Source: Desulfuromonas sp. (GTDB lineage Bacteria; Desulfobacterota; Desulfuromonadia; Desulfuromonadales; UBA2294). Taken from it: a DNA stretch of 35,030 bases. Where the stretch lies: contig PKTZ01000147.1 of assembly GCA_002868925.1 (NCBI GenBank), positions 1 through 35,030 on the forward strand. The letters are read 5' to 3'. Under the pieces are notes generated by a model. The model made no database searches. It was not told where the DNA came from and saw nothing but the letters and a program-made list of their open reading frames with translations. The position numbers and the translations under genes are program-made. Below, in pieces: positions 25,480-33,489 of the stretch. Position 1 is the first letter of the stretch; every line of letters begins with the position of its first letter.

Positions 25480-26317
25480 ATTTGCCTACTTGCGAGACCT
25501 TTTCGTAGACTTCATCGATGATCCATTGCGGTGTTGAGGCACCGGCGGTAATGCCGACCCTGTCGACATCATGGAACCATTCGGGGTTAATCTCGGCAGC
25601 CGTCTCGACGTGGTGTGTCTCCGGCTGAATCTCCTTGCAGATCCTCGCCAGCCGTGACGTATTAGCGCTGTTGTAACCGCCGATAACCAGCATCAGATCG
25701 ACCGACTCGGCGATGGAGCGGGCCTCGTTCTGGCGGACCGTGGTCGCATCGCAAATCGTATTGAAGACCCGCAGTTCACGGCACTTGCTGAGACAGGACT
25801 CGACAATCTGCGCAAAATTATCGTAGGACTGGGTGGTCTGGGCGACCACACCGACCTTCTTCATACGCGGCAACTTCTCGGCGTCTTCGAAACTGGCGAC
25901 CGTGTAAACGTCGGTCTCGGTCCCGTAGGAGATAATCCCCTGCACTTCGGGATGTTCGGCCTCCCCGGCCAGGACCACGGAGTACCCTTCCCGGCTGAGC
26001 TGCTGCGCATAATCCTGGGCTTTCTTGACGAACGGGCAGGTCGCATCGACGATATCGAGATCCTTATCGAGGATCTGGTGCAGTTCATCGGCCGACACCC
26101 CGTGCGAACGGATGATCACAGCACCGGCCGGGATATCTTCGATATCACTGACGACATCGACTCCGTGCGCGGCGAGCTTTTCAACCATCTGCGGCGAATG
26201 GATAATCGGCCCGTGTGAGCAGATATGCTCGTACTTTTCAGCCGCTTCGAGCGCCATATTGGTCGCGCGCTTGACGCCGAAACAGAAACCGGCGCTCTGG
26301 GCAAGAAGAATCTCCAT
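25478..26317 (-). CDS. ispH: 4-hydroxy-3-methylbut-2-enyl diphosphate reductase
   Basis: The 279-residue [4Fe-4S] enzyme makes IPP and DMAPP in the last step of the MEP isoprenoid pathway. The three cluster cysteines are Cys12 (GFCFGVKRA), Cys94 (DATCPFVKKA) and Cys189 (FNTICDAT). Substrate-binding His40, His72 and His122 and the catalytic Glu124 (GEAEHPEVQG) are present. Length is close to the shorter forms of the family. A second ribosomal S1 fusion, known in some Firmicutes, is not present, as rpsA is a separate gene downstream. It starts 3 bases after the cmk stop with AGGGTG before the ATG. Confidence 0.96.
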   Translation of the reverse strand: MEILLAQSAGFCFGVKRATNMALEAAEKYEHICSHGPIIHSPQMVEKLAAHGVDVVSDIEDIPAGAVIIRSHGVSADELHQILDKDLDIVDATCPFVKKAQDYAQQLSREGYSVVLAGEAEHPEVQGIISYGTETDVYTVASFEDAEKLPRMKKVGVVAQTTQSYDNFAQIVESCLSKCRELRVFNTICDATTVRQNEARSIAESVDLMLVIGGYNSANTSRLARICKEIQPETHHVETAAEINPEWFHDVDRVGITAGASTPQWIIDEVYEKVSQVGK

Positions 26318-26320
26318 ATA

Positions 26321-27004
26321 TCACACCCTGTTTGTATTCCGGGAACGGACGACGTCGAGCATCCGTTCCAAGACCTGTTCGATCGACAGACCGGTGGTAT
26401 CGATTTCAACGGCATCATCGGCCTTGACCAGGGGAGAATGGCTCCGCTCGGAATCGGCCCGGTCCCGCGCCTCGACCTCGCGGACCGTCTCCTGCAGATC
26501 GACCGTAACTCCCTTTTGCTGAAGTTCGAGAAAACGCCGCCGTCCTCGCTCTTCGGCCGAAGCAACCATGAACAGCTTGACCTCTGCCTGCGGGAAGACC
26601 ACCGTCCCGATATCCCGTCCCTCGAGGACGACCCCGCCATTCTTACCCATCCGGCGCTGACGATCGACCATCGCTTCCCGGACCCGGGGAATTGCGGCGA
26701 CGATCGGCGTGAGTCGACTCACCTCCGGCGTCCTGATTTGCTCAGAGACATCATCGCCGTTAAGCAGAACTTTTTCGCCATGCCCTGAACGGATAAAAGT
26801 AATGTCGAGCGTATCAAGCAGGGCGGAGACTTGCGCCACATCATCCGGCGAGACAGCTTGACGGTCCAGCGCCAGGGCGACCGTACGGTACATTGCGCCG
26901 GTATCGATATTGATATAACCGAGCCGTTCGGCCAGCATCTTGCTCAGGGTGCTCTTGCCGACCCCGGAAGGGCCGTCGATGGCAACAATCAGACTGTTTT
27001 GCAT
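26321..27004 (-). CDS. cmk: Cytidylate kinase
   Basis: The 227-residue cytoplasmic enzyme phosphorylates CMP and dCMP with ATP. The P-loop GPSGVGKST is at residues 11-19. INIDTGAMYRTVAL is the CMP-binding signature, and VVLEGRDIGTVVFPQAEVKLFMVAS and DSERSHSPLVKADDAVEIDTTGLSIEQV follow in the usual order. The gene lies 6 bases after aroA. No Shine-Dalgarno sequence is visible; instead TATAAT stands 5 bases before the ATG. Confidence 0.96.
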   Translation of the reverse strand: MQNSLIVAIDGPSGVGKSTLSKMLAERLGYINIDTGAMYRTVALALDRQAVSPDDVAQVSALLDTLDITFIRSGHGEKVLLNGDDVSEQIRTPEVSRLTPIVAAIPRVREAMVDRQRRMGKNGGVVLEGRDIGTVVFPQAEVKLFMVASAEERGRRRFLELQQKGVTVDLQETVREVEARDRADSERSHSPLVKADDAVEIDTTGLSIEQVLERMLDVVRSRNTNRV

Positions 27005-27010
27005 GATTAA

Positions 27011-28306
27011 TTATATACCGGCGGCACTCTGCAGCAGCGGCCAGAACCCGGGAAAAGAGGTTTCGGTACAGGCGGTATCGGAAATTTCGACCTCACCGGA
27101 GGCAACCAGAGCGGCGACCGCCATGCTCATGGCGATGCGATGGTCACCGTGCGAGTTGACCCGGCCGCCGGAGAATTGTTCGCACCCCTCGACAACCATT
27201 CCGTCGTCGCGTGGTTCGACCGTAGCACCTAGACCCTGCAGAGTCTCGACCATCGCCGCGATCCGGTCGGTCTCCTTGACCCGCAACTCTTTGGCGTCAC
27301 AAATCGTCGTTCTCCCTTCGGCGCAGGCGGCGGCGACACTGACAACCGGGAACTCATCGATCGCCCGCGGCACGACCGAGCCGCCGATTTCGATCCCCTT
27401 GAGACGGCTACTGCGCACCAGGATGTCGGCGACCGGCTCACCGGAGAGCTCACGCTGATCAAGCAGCTGCAGGTCCCCGCCCATCTCCAACAGGATATCG
27501 ATAATGCCGCTCCGGGTCGGGTTGATCCCGACATTACGGATCAGCAGTTCGCTGTTAGGTACAATCAGGCCGGCGACCAGGAAGAAGGCGGCCGAGGAAA
27601 TATCGCCCGGAACATGAATCTCCCGGGCCGTCAGGCGGGAACCGGGAGTTATCGTCACCCCGCCCACAAAGGTTTCAAGGGTCGCCCCGAAGCTGCGCAG
27701 CATCCGTTCGCTGTGATCGCGAGACAGGTGCGGCTCATAAACAGTGGTCGGGACATCTGCATACATGCCTGCAAGCAGCAGCGCCGACTTGATCTGGGCA
27801 CTCGCAACCGGCGAGCTGTATTCGATGCCATGTAAACCGCCGCCCTGAATCGCCAGTGGTGCCAATTCGCCGCCGTTGCGGCCACTGATATTCGCACCCA
27901 TTTCAGTCAGCGGGGCAACGACCCGCCGCATCGGTCGGCGGCGCAGGTATTGATCGCCGCTCAACACGGAAAAGAAATCCTGGCCGGACATCAGGCCAGT
28001 CATCAACCGCATGGTCGTTCCCGAGTTGCCACAATCGATAACATCGGACGGTTCCTTTAGCCCATGCAGCCCAACACCGGAGATCGCGAGTTCACCGTTA
28101 CCACGATCGTCTATTTCGACCCCCATCGAACGGAAGGCCTTAAGCGTCGCGTAATTATCCTCCCCTTGCAAAAAGCCGCTGACCCGGGTCACCCCGTCGG
28201 CCAGGGAGCCGAACATGATCGAGCGGTGAGAAATAGACTTATCGCCCGGCACCGAAACTTCGCCGCGCAGGCCGGGGGATGCACTTATTGTTCTGGTTTC
28301 AGACAT
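27011..28306 (-). CDS. aroA: 3-phosphoshikimate 1-carboxyvinyltransferase (EPSP synthase)
   Basis: The 431-residue enzyme joins PEP to shikimate-3-phosphate in the shikimate pathway. Substrate-binding motifs are VPGDKSISHRSIMFGSLADG near residue 20, DCGNSGTTMRLMTGL near 90, a middle GDISSAAFFLVAG and the late LRVKETDRIAAM. The PEP-site stretch reads GNSGTT, so the usual glycine is present. It follows tyrA at 15 bases and precedes cmk at 6 bases, in the aromatic gene block, and supplies the chorismate route used by PheA and TyrA. Confidence 0.97.
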   Translation of the reverse strand: MSETRTISASPGLRGEVSVPGDKSISHRSIMFGSLADGVTRVSGFLQGEDNYATLKAFRSMGVEIDDRGNGELAISGVGLHGLKEPSDVIDCGNSGTTMRLMTGLMSGQDFFSVLSGDQYLRRRPMRRVVAPLTEMGANISGRNGGELAPLAIQGGGLHGIEYSSPVASAQIKSALLLAGMYADVPTTVYEPHLSRDHSERMLRSFGATLETFVGGVTITPGSRLTAREIHVPGDISSAAFFLVAGLIVPNSELLIRNVGINPTRSGIIDILLEMGGDLQLLDQRELSGEPVADILVRSSRLKGIEIGGSVVPRAIDEFPVVSVAAACAEGRTTICDAKELRVKETDRIAAMVETLQGLGATVEPRDDGMVVEGCEQFSGGRVNSHGDHRIAMSMAVAALVASGEVEISDTACTETSFPGFWPLLQSAAGI

Positions 28307-28321
28307 CTTTTAGTATCCAAG

Positions 28322-29188
28322 TTATAGAATCGCGTCGCGACTCTGTTTCGACTTGAGGAAAAAATCGTAAAGTTTCCGGCCGTCTCCGGAGCTGACATCC
28401 TCCTTCAACTCGGCAAAGACGGTTTCGAAATGGTTCATCATCTCGAGCAGGGCATCGCGATTGGCCAGGGCGATATCGCGCCACATGGTCGGATCGGACG
28501 AAGCGATCCGGGTAAAATCCTTGAAACCGCCCGCCGAATACTCGAGGATATTTTCATCGTAGCGATCGTATGAGCTGCCGGCAACAACCAGGGCGTATGC
28601 GACCATGTGCGGCAGGTGACTGATCGCTGCCAGGACACGATCGTGCTTCTCAACGTCCATGACCACCACTTCGCTGCCGGCCTTCTGCCAGAGGGACTTT
28701 ACCAGAGAGACGGCATCGGCATCGGTCTTTTCCGTCGGGGTCAGGATACAGCGGCGATCCCGGTAGAGGGTTGCAAAGGCGGCTTCAGCCCCGCTGTGCT
28801 CGGTACCGGCGATCGGGTGCCCCGGCACGAAATGGACTGATTCGGGCAGGAGCGGCTCGATCGCATCGATCATCGCCTCTTTGACACTGCCGCCATCGGT
28901 CACGATTGCTCCCGGCTTCAGGTTGGCGGCAATCTGTTCGACCACATCGCCAGCCGACAAAACCGGCGTCGCCAGGAAAACCAGGTCGGCATCATCGACC
29001 CCTTCGGCCGGGTCGGTCGTGTAGCGATCGACGATACCGAGCTTCAGTGCCGTTTTTAGATTATCAACACCGCGACCGACACCGACCACCTCACCGACCA
29101 CGCCTGCTTGTTTCAAGGCAAGGGCGAAAGAGCCGCCGATCAGGCCAACACCGATAACCGTCATTCTCGGGATCAAAAATTCAGACAT
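28322..29188 (-). CDS. tyrA: Prephenate dehydrogenase
   Basis: This protein of about 288 residues makes 4-hydroxyphenylpyruvate from prephenate with NAD in tyrosine synthesis. The dinucleotide fold MTVIGVGLIGGSFALALKQAG starts near residue 9, and the family motifs VTDGGSVKEAMIDAI, FVPGHPIAGTEHSGAEAA and ISHLPHMVAYALV (with the catalytic-region His) are clear. There is no chorismate mutase domain or C-terminal ACT domain. The ATG at 29188 is preferred, though a GTG at 29194 overlaps the pheA stop region and is also possible. It is 2 bases from the pheA stop, so the genes are coupled. Confidence 0.94.
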   Translation of the reverse strand: MSEFLIPRMTVIGVGLIGGSFALALKQAGVVGEVVGVGRGVDNLKTALKLGIVDRYTTDPAEGVDDADLVFLATPVLSAGDVVEQIAANLKPGAIVTDGGSVKEAMIDAIEPLLPESVHFVPGHPIAGTEHSGAEAAFATLYRDRRCILTPTEKTDADAVSLVKSLWQKAGSEVVVMDVEKHDRVLAAISHLPHMVAYALVVAGSSYDRYDENILEYSAGGFKDFTRIASSDPTMWRDIALANRDALLEMMNHFETVFAELKEDVSSGDGRKLYDFFLKSKQSRDAIL

Positions 29189-29190
29189 AC

Positions 29191-30288
29191 TCACTCTGCC
29201 CCCTTCTCCTTTTTCCGATTGGCAATCGGATAGGAACCGAGAATCTTGAGAAAGTGGCAGTGACCGCGCAGCTCCTCGATCGCCGCGGCGATATCCTCGT
29301 CATCCATATGCCCGACCAGATCAAGGAAGAAGATGTATTCCCAGGCCTTCTGTTTCATCGGCCGGCTTTCGATCTTGGAGAGGTTGATCTGACGCTTGCT
29401 GAACGGTTCGAGCATTCTGTAGAGGATACCGGGCTGGTCTTTGACGCTGAACATGATCGAGGTCTTGTCATGCCCGCTCTTGTCCGGCCGTTTCTTGCCG
29501 ATGACCAGGAACCGGGTGAAATTGTACGGGTTATCCTCGATTTTCGCCTTGACGATCTTCAGGCCGTACTGCACGGCAGCCGCTTCGCTGGCGATCGCCG
29601 CCGTCGACTCGTCCTCGGCCGCCAGCTGGGCTGCAGCGGCGGTACTGGCGACATCGACCAGTGGAATATCGGCCATATTCTCTTCCAGCCAATGCCGGCA
29701 TTGGGCGAGCGGCTGCGGATGGGAGACGATCTTGGTGATCTGGTCGATCTGACCGCTCTTCGACAGCAGGTTATGCGAGATCTCGAGCATGATTTCGGCG
29801 ACGACCTGAAGGTCGGAACCGATAAACATGTCGAGGGTGTGGTTGACCACCCCCTCGGTCGAGTTCTCGACCGGTACCACGCCGTAGTGAGCACGTCCAC
29901 GCTCGACTTCTTCAAAAACCGAAGGGATGCTCTTGAGCGGCACCAACTGCGCCGAGAAGCCGAACTGCTGCATTGCCGCCATATGGGTAAAAGTCGCCTG
30001 CGGCCCGAAGAAAGCAACCTTCATCTGCTGCTCGAGATTTAGCGAGGCCGAGATGATCTCGCGAAACACCCGCCGGATGCCGTCATTGGGGAATGGTCCA
30101 GGATTCTGCTCGGTCAGGCGCTGGTAAATTGCCTGCTCCCGGCTCGGCACGTAAAAGTCGCTGCTCGCCCCCTCCTTGAGGCGACCAACCTCGACCACGA
30201 CCCCGGCCCGCTCGTTGAGCAGAGTGAGGATCTTGTCGTCGATCTCGTCAATCTTCTGGCGCAGCGGCGCAAGCTTCTTTTTTGCCAT
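29191..30288 (-). CDS. pheA: Bifunctional chorismate mutase/prephenate dehydratase
   Basis: The 365-residue enzyme converts chorismate to prephenate and then phenylpyruvate for phenylalanine. Residues 1-85 are an AroQ-type mutase (LRQKIDEIDDKILTLLNERA..VGRLK). Residues about 92-270 are the dehydratase, with GPQATFTHMAA, VPVENSTEGVVNHTLDMF and the active-site NFTRFLVIG (Thr-Arg-Phe). Residues about 280-355 are an ACT domain, with GILYRML and KIESRP, which gives feedback control by phenylalanine. It heads the block pheA-tyrA-aroA-cmk-ispH behind a promoter at 30327-30355. No leader peptide with a Phe run or attenuator was found. Confidence 0.96.
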   Translation of the reverse strand: MAKKKLAPLRQKIDEIDDKILTLLNERAGVVVEVGRLKEGASSDFYVPSREQAIYQRLTEQNPGPFPNDGIRRVFREIISASLNLEQQMKVAFFGPQATFTHMAAMQQFGFSAQLVPLKSIPSVFEEVERGRAHYGVVPVENSTEGVVNHTLDMFIGSDLQVVAEIMLEISHNLLSKSGQIDQITKIVSHPQPLAQCRHWLEENMADIPLVDVASTAAAAQLAAEDESTAAIASEAAAVQYGLKIVKAKIEDNPYNFTRFLVIGKKRPDKSGHDKTSIMFSVKDQPGILYRMLEPFSKRQINLSKIESRPMKQKAWEYIFFLDLVGHMDDEDIAAAIEELRGHCHFLKILGSYPIANRKKEKGAE

Positions 30289-30326
30289 AAAAACATCAAC
30301 CTTTCACAGACTGGAATGAATGCGGC

Positions 30327-30355
30327 AATTTATCGTAATTCCACTTAAAAATCAA
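30327..30355 (-). promoter_or_regulatory. Candidate promoter of the pheA-led operon
   Basis: Minus-strand TTGATT (30350-30355) and TAAATT (30327-30332) are 17 bases apart, each matching the sigma-70 consensus at 4 of 6 positions. Transcription would start near 30320, about 30 bases before the ATG of pheA. The same 75-base gap separates it from the ADP-ribosylglycohydrolase gene, and no terminator is seen there. Confidence 0.5.
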
Positions 30356-30364
30356 CGCGGAAGC

Positions 30365-31330
30365 TCAAGTAATCAGTTCCGAAAGTTGTACCGCGACCTC
30401 GCGCAAAGCATCATACCCATCCTCTCCCCGTTCAAGGCCGTCATGCCAGCGCTGCGGTAAGGCTTCGGCGCCGTGCATCGCTCCGACCACAGCTCCGCAC
30501 ATCGCGGCGATGGTGTCAGCATCGCCGCCGGCGCCAACTGATTCAATAATCGCCTGCTCCGGGTCATCGATATAGCGAAATGCCAGGTAGAGGGCGGTCG
30601 GTACTGAATCGATAGTCCGCACCCCGTTACCGAGTTGTACGACTGCGTCATCAACTTTCACCTTTTTCGACAGGAGATCGGCAGCCAACCCGACCCGGGC
30701 ACGCATCTGATCATCGTGACAGAGAGAGGAATATTGCCGGAGACGTTCGACCGGGTCAAATGAACGGTAATCGGCCATCCGGCTCAGCCCGGCAACCGCA
30801 ACCGCGACTAAAAATGCGCCGTCGACCGCTTCCGGATGGGTGTGGGTCGCACGGACCGCCTCGGCAACATCTCGGCGCAAATCGGAGATATCGTCAGGCT
30901 CGAACAACAAACCGACCGGCGCAATACGCATCGCCGCACCGTTGCCGAACGATCCTCCGGGAAAGAGCATAGTCGCTGTTTCTCGGTAATCGGCCCCGTC
31001 CCGCAGTGCGTTGAGAATAGCGGTGGCGCTACGACCGTAGCCCCGATCCGGGTCGAACAGTTCGGCGCAGCTACTGGCACAAACAGCTCCATCGACTCCG
31101 TGACAGCGGACCAGCGAACGGCCGGTAGCGAGCAGCATCTGGGTGTCATCGGTATAACAACCGGCGCCGAGACGGGCCTCGACATAATCGCGCACTTCGC
31201 CGAACTCGTTCCGGATCGCGTCCGGCGTCCAGCCCTCGACCGGGGCGCCGAGAGCATCGCCAAAGGCGGCACCGAGAATGGTCCCGACGCAGCGGTCAGT
31301 AAAATCGATCCCATGTTGACTCATTGCCAT
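30365..31330 (-). CDS. ADP-ribosylglycohydrolase family protein
   Basis: The 321-residue all-helical hydrolase belongs to the DraG/ARH family, which removes ADP-ribose from proteins or related ADP-ribose links. Metal-binding motifs are present: TDDTQ (residues 60-64) after GAAFGDALGAPVEG, and GAGGDADTIAAMCGAVVGAMHG near the C-terminus with the Asp pair that holds the second metal. GGGGAG lies 9 bases before the ATG. No ADP-ribosyltransferase (DraT) gene is nearby and no nitrogenase genes are seen, so nitrogenase reactivation cannot be claimed. The substrate is unknown. Confidence 0.9.
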   Translation of the reverse strand: MAMSQHGIDFTDRCVGTILGAAFGDALGAPVEGWTPDAIRNEFGEVRDYVEARLGAGCYTDDTQMLLATGRSLVRCHGVDGAVCASSCAELFDPDRGYGRSATAILNALRDGADYRETATMLFPGGSFGNGAAMRIAPVGLLFEPDDISDLRRDVAEAVRATHTHPEAVDGAFLVAVAVAGLSRMADYRSFDPVERLRQYSSLCHDDQMRARVGLAADLLSKKVKVDDAVVQLGNGVRTIDSVPTALYLAFRYIDDPEQAIIESVGAGGDADTIAAMCGAVVGAMHGAEALPQRWHDGLERGEDGYDALREVAVQLSELIT

Positions 31331-31407
31331 TGCAAAGCACTCCCCTTCCCTTAATTTTGTTTCTGTTTACCACAGGCCGAGCTGCAATCCCAGTCCGTTT
31401 CAAACCT

Positions 31408-31435
31408 TGACCGTCTGACGGGCACAGGATAAACT
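31408..31435 (+). promoter_or_regulatory. Candidate promoter of the aminotransferase-transporter pair
   Basis: TTGACC (31408-31413) and TAAACT (31430-31435) are 16 bases apart, matching the consensus at 5 and 4 of 6 positions. A perfect TATAAT at 31448-31453 lies closer to the gene but has no -35. The start codon follows AGGAG by 11 bases. Confidence 0.45.
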
Positions 31436-31470
31436 GCCGGTCATTTCTATAATCAGGAGTTATTTCAATC

Positions 31471-32658
31471 ATGGAGATATCAGAAAAAGTTGCAGCATGC
31501 ATTGAGCGGGCCTCGTGGATCAGGAAAATGTTCGAAGAAGGCGCCCGCCTCAAGAAAGAGAGGGGTGAAGAGAACGTATTCGACTTCACCCTCGGCAATC
31601 CGACCATCGAACCGCCCGCCGCGCTCACGGCCCGGCTGAAAGAGCTGGCCGAAAACCCGGTTCCGGGCATGCACCGCTATATGAATAACGCCGGGTACGA
31701 CGATACCCGCGCCGCTGTTGCGGCAAGGCTCGCGGCCGACTCCGGAAAGACGGTGCAAAAAGAGCAGATCATCATGACCTGCGGGGCCGGTGGAGCCCTT
31801 AATGTCGTTCTAAAAACAATCCTCAATCCGGGTGAAGAGGTTATCATCCTGACCCCGTTTTTCGTCGAGTACAAGTTCTACATCGACAATCACGGTGGCA
31901 TCCCGATCGAGGTCACGACCGACCTCGAAACCTTCCAGCCCGATATCGACCGGATCGCCGCCGCCATCAACGACAAGACCCGGGCTATTATCCTCAACTC
32001 GCCGAACAACCCGACCGGGGTGATCTACCCGAAACAGACCCTCGATGCCCTCGGGACACTGCTGAAAAAGAAAGAACAGGAACTGGGTCGCCAGATCTAC
32101 GTCATCTCCGACGAACCGTACGCCCGGCTCTCTTATGACATGGCGGTCCCGCCGGTTTTTGCCAGCATCGCCAACTCGGTCGTCGTCACCTCGCACTCCA
32201 AGGACCTCGCCCTGCCGGGGGAACGGATCGGCTACCTCGCCGCCAACCCGGAGATGGCCGACGTTGCGCAGTTCATGGAAGGGGCGGTGTTCTGCAACCG
32301 GGTACTCGGCTTCGTCAATGCCCCGGCCCTGATGCAGCGTCTGGTCGCCGACTTGCAAAACGAGTCGGTCGACATCGAAATCTACCGTCACAAGCGCGAC
32401 CTGCTCTACGACAAGTTGACCGAACTCGGCTTCTCGACGGTCAAACCGGAAGGCGGCTTCTATTTCTTCCCCCGCGCCCCGATCGAAGACGATATCGCAT
32501 TCGTCAACAAGGCTCAGGAATTCGGTATCCTGCTGGTCCCCGGAGCCGGATTCGGCGCTCCCGGTTTCTTCCGCATCGCCTACTGCATCGACGATGAGGT
32601 CATCGAACGGAGTCTGCCGGCCTGGGAAAAGCTGGCAGACGCTTACGGGTTGAAATAA
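31471..32658 (+). CDS. Class I/II pyridoxal-phosphate aminotransferase
   Basis: The 395-residue enzyme has the aspartate-aminotransferase fold type I. The PLP lysine is Lys244 in SHSKDLALPGERIGYL. NSPNNPTG (176-183) and SDEPY (213-217) bind the cofactor, and Arg368 in GFFRIAYC would hold the substrate carboxylate. GNPTIEPP near residue 43 is the usual N-terminal substrate loop. The amino donor cannot be told; aspartate, alanine or aromatic acids are all possible. The next gene, a formate/nitrite channel, begins directly at the base after the TAA, so they are one transcript. Confidence 0.92.
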   Translation: MEISEKVAACIERASWIRKMFEEGARLKKERGEENVFDFTLGNPTIEPPAALTARLKELAENPVPGMHRYMNNAGYDDTRAAVAARLAADSGKTVQKEQIIMTCGAGGALNVVLKTILNPGEEVIILTPFFVEYKFYIDNHGGIPIEVTTDLETFQPDIDRIAAAINDKTRAIILNSPNNPTGVIYPKQTLDALGTLLKKKEQELGRQIYVISDEPYARLSYDMAVPPVFASIANSVVVTSHSKDLALPGERIGYLAANPEMADVAQFMEGAVFCNRVLGFVNAPALMQRLVADLQNESVDIEIYRHKRDLLYDKLTELGFSTVKPEGGFYFFPRAPIEDDIAFVNKAQEFGILLVPGAGFGAPGFFRIAYCIDDEVIERSLPAWEKLADAYGLK

Positions 32659-33474
32659 ATGGAAAAGAAATTTCTGACACCGGTCGAAGCTGCCGAGGCG
32701 GTCATGGGAAACGGCAAACGGGTTCTGACCCAGCCGATCGCCAGTACCATCGTCCTCAGCCTGCTGGCCGGGTTCTATATCGCCTTCGGCGCCCAACTGG
32801 CGACCGTCGTCACCCACGATGCGACGGCTCACCTCGGCAGCGGCGTCGCCCGTTTCCTCGGCGGCAGCGTCTTTTCGGTCGGCCTGATGCTGGTCATCAT
32901 CTGCGGTGCCGAACTCTTTACCGGCAACACCCTGCTGGCGAAATCCGCCCTGCACGGCGAGATCCCCTGGCTAAAACTGGCCGAGAACTGGGTCGTCGTC
33001 ATTCTAGGCAACTTCGTCGCCTCGATCCTCTTCGCCTGGATGATGTCGCGCTCCGGACTGCTTACCGGCGACATCGCCGAGCACGCGGTCAACATCGCCG
33101 CCCGCAAGTGTAACCTGCCATTTACCGAGGCTTTGATCCGTGGCATCCTCTGCAACTGGCTGGTCTGCCTGGCGATCTTCATGGCGGTCTCTGCCCGCGA
33201 TATTCCCGGCAAGATTCTCGCCTGCTACGTACCGATCATGGCTTTCGTCACCAGCGGCTTCGAACACAGCGTCGCCAACATGTACTTTATTCCGGCCGGC
33301 CTTTTTGTTGCCGGCGGCAGCGGTCTCGATCCGATCGGCCTGAACTGGAGTGCTTTTTTACTCGGGAACCTGCTACCGGTGACCATCGGTAACATCATTG
33401 GCGGCTGTCTCTTCGTGGCGGGGGCCTACTGGTTCATCCACCTGCGCGGACAAAAAACCAGCAGCTCATCATAG
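32659..33474 (+). CDS. Formate/nitrite transporter family channel (FNT)
   Basis: The 271-residue inner-membrane protein has six helices and the FNT signatures: ICGAELFTGNTLL in the first half, GNFVASILFAW, and the second-half FEHSVANMYFIPAGLF with the central histidine of the pore. VSARDIPGKI resembles the VAKDVTGKI loop of FocA. It would move formate, nitrite, hydrosulfide or a similar small anion. The residues that separate these subfamilies cannot be judged by eye. It starts right after the aminotransferase stop, with no clear ribosome site of its own, so coupling is likely. Its stop is 15 bases from that of recJ on the other strand. Confidence 0.93.
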   Translation: MEKKFLTPVEAAEAVMGNGKRVLTQPIASTIVLSLLAGFYIAFGAQLATVVTHDATAHLGSGVARFLGGSVFSVGLMLVIICGAELFTGNTLLAKSALHGEIPWLKLAENWVVVILGNFVASILFAWMMSRSGLLTGDIAEHAVNIAARKCNLPFTEALIRGILCNWLVCLAIFMAVSARDIPGKILACYVPIMAFVTSGFEHSVANMYFIPAGLFVAGGSGLDPIGLNWSAFLLGNLLPVTIGNIIGGCLFVAGAYWFIHLRGQKTSSSS

Positions 33475-33489
33475 ATCACAACAAAACGG

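Noticed and set aside
23914-25521. A 535-codon plus-strand open frame opposite rpsA
   Set aside because: It is the antisense mirror of the repeated S1 domains, with recurring DxDEDTEIGD stretches, and ends by running through the rpsA leader. The S1 reading is beyond doubt.
30289-30364. A phenylalanine attenuator before pheA
   Set aside because: There is no short leader peptide with repeated Phe codons and no terminator/antiterminator pair in the gap.
31810-32955. A 381-codon minus-strand frame opposite the aminotransferase
   Set aside because: It has an antisense composition rich in Asp, Gly and Arg, and no family pattern; the plus-strand gene has all PLP motifs.
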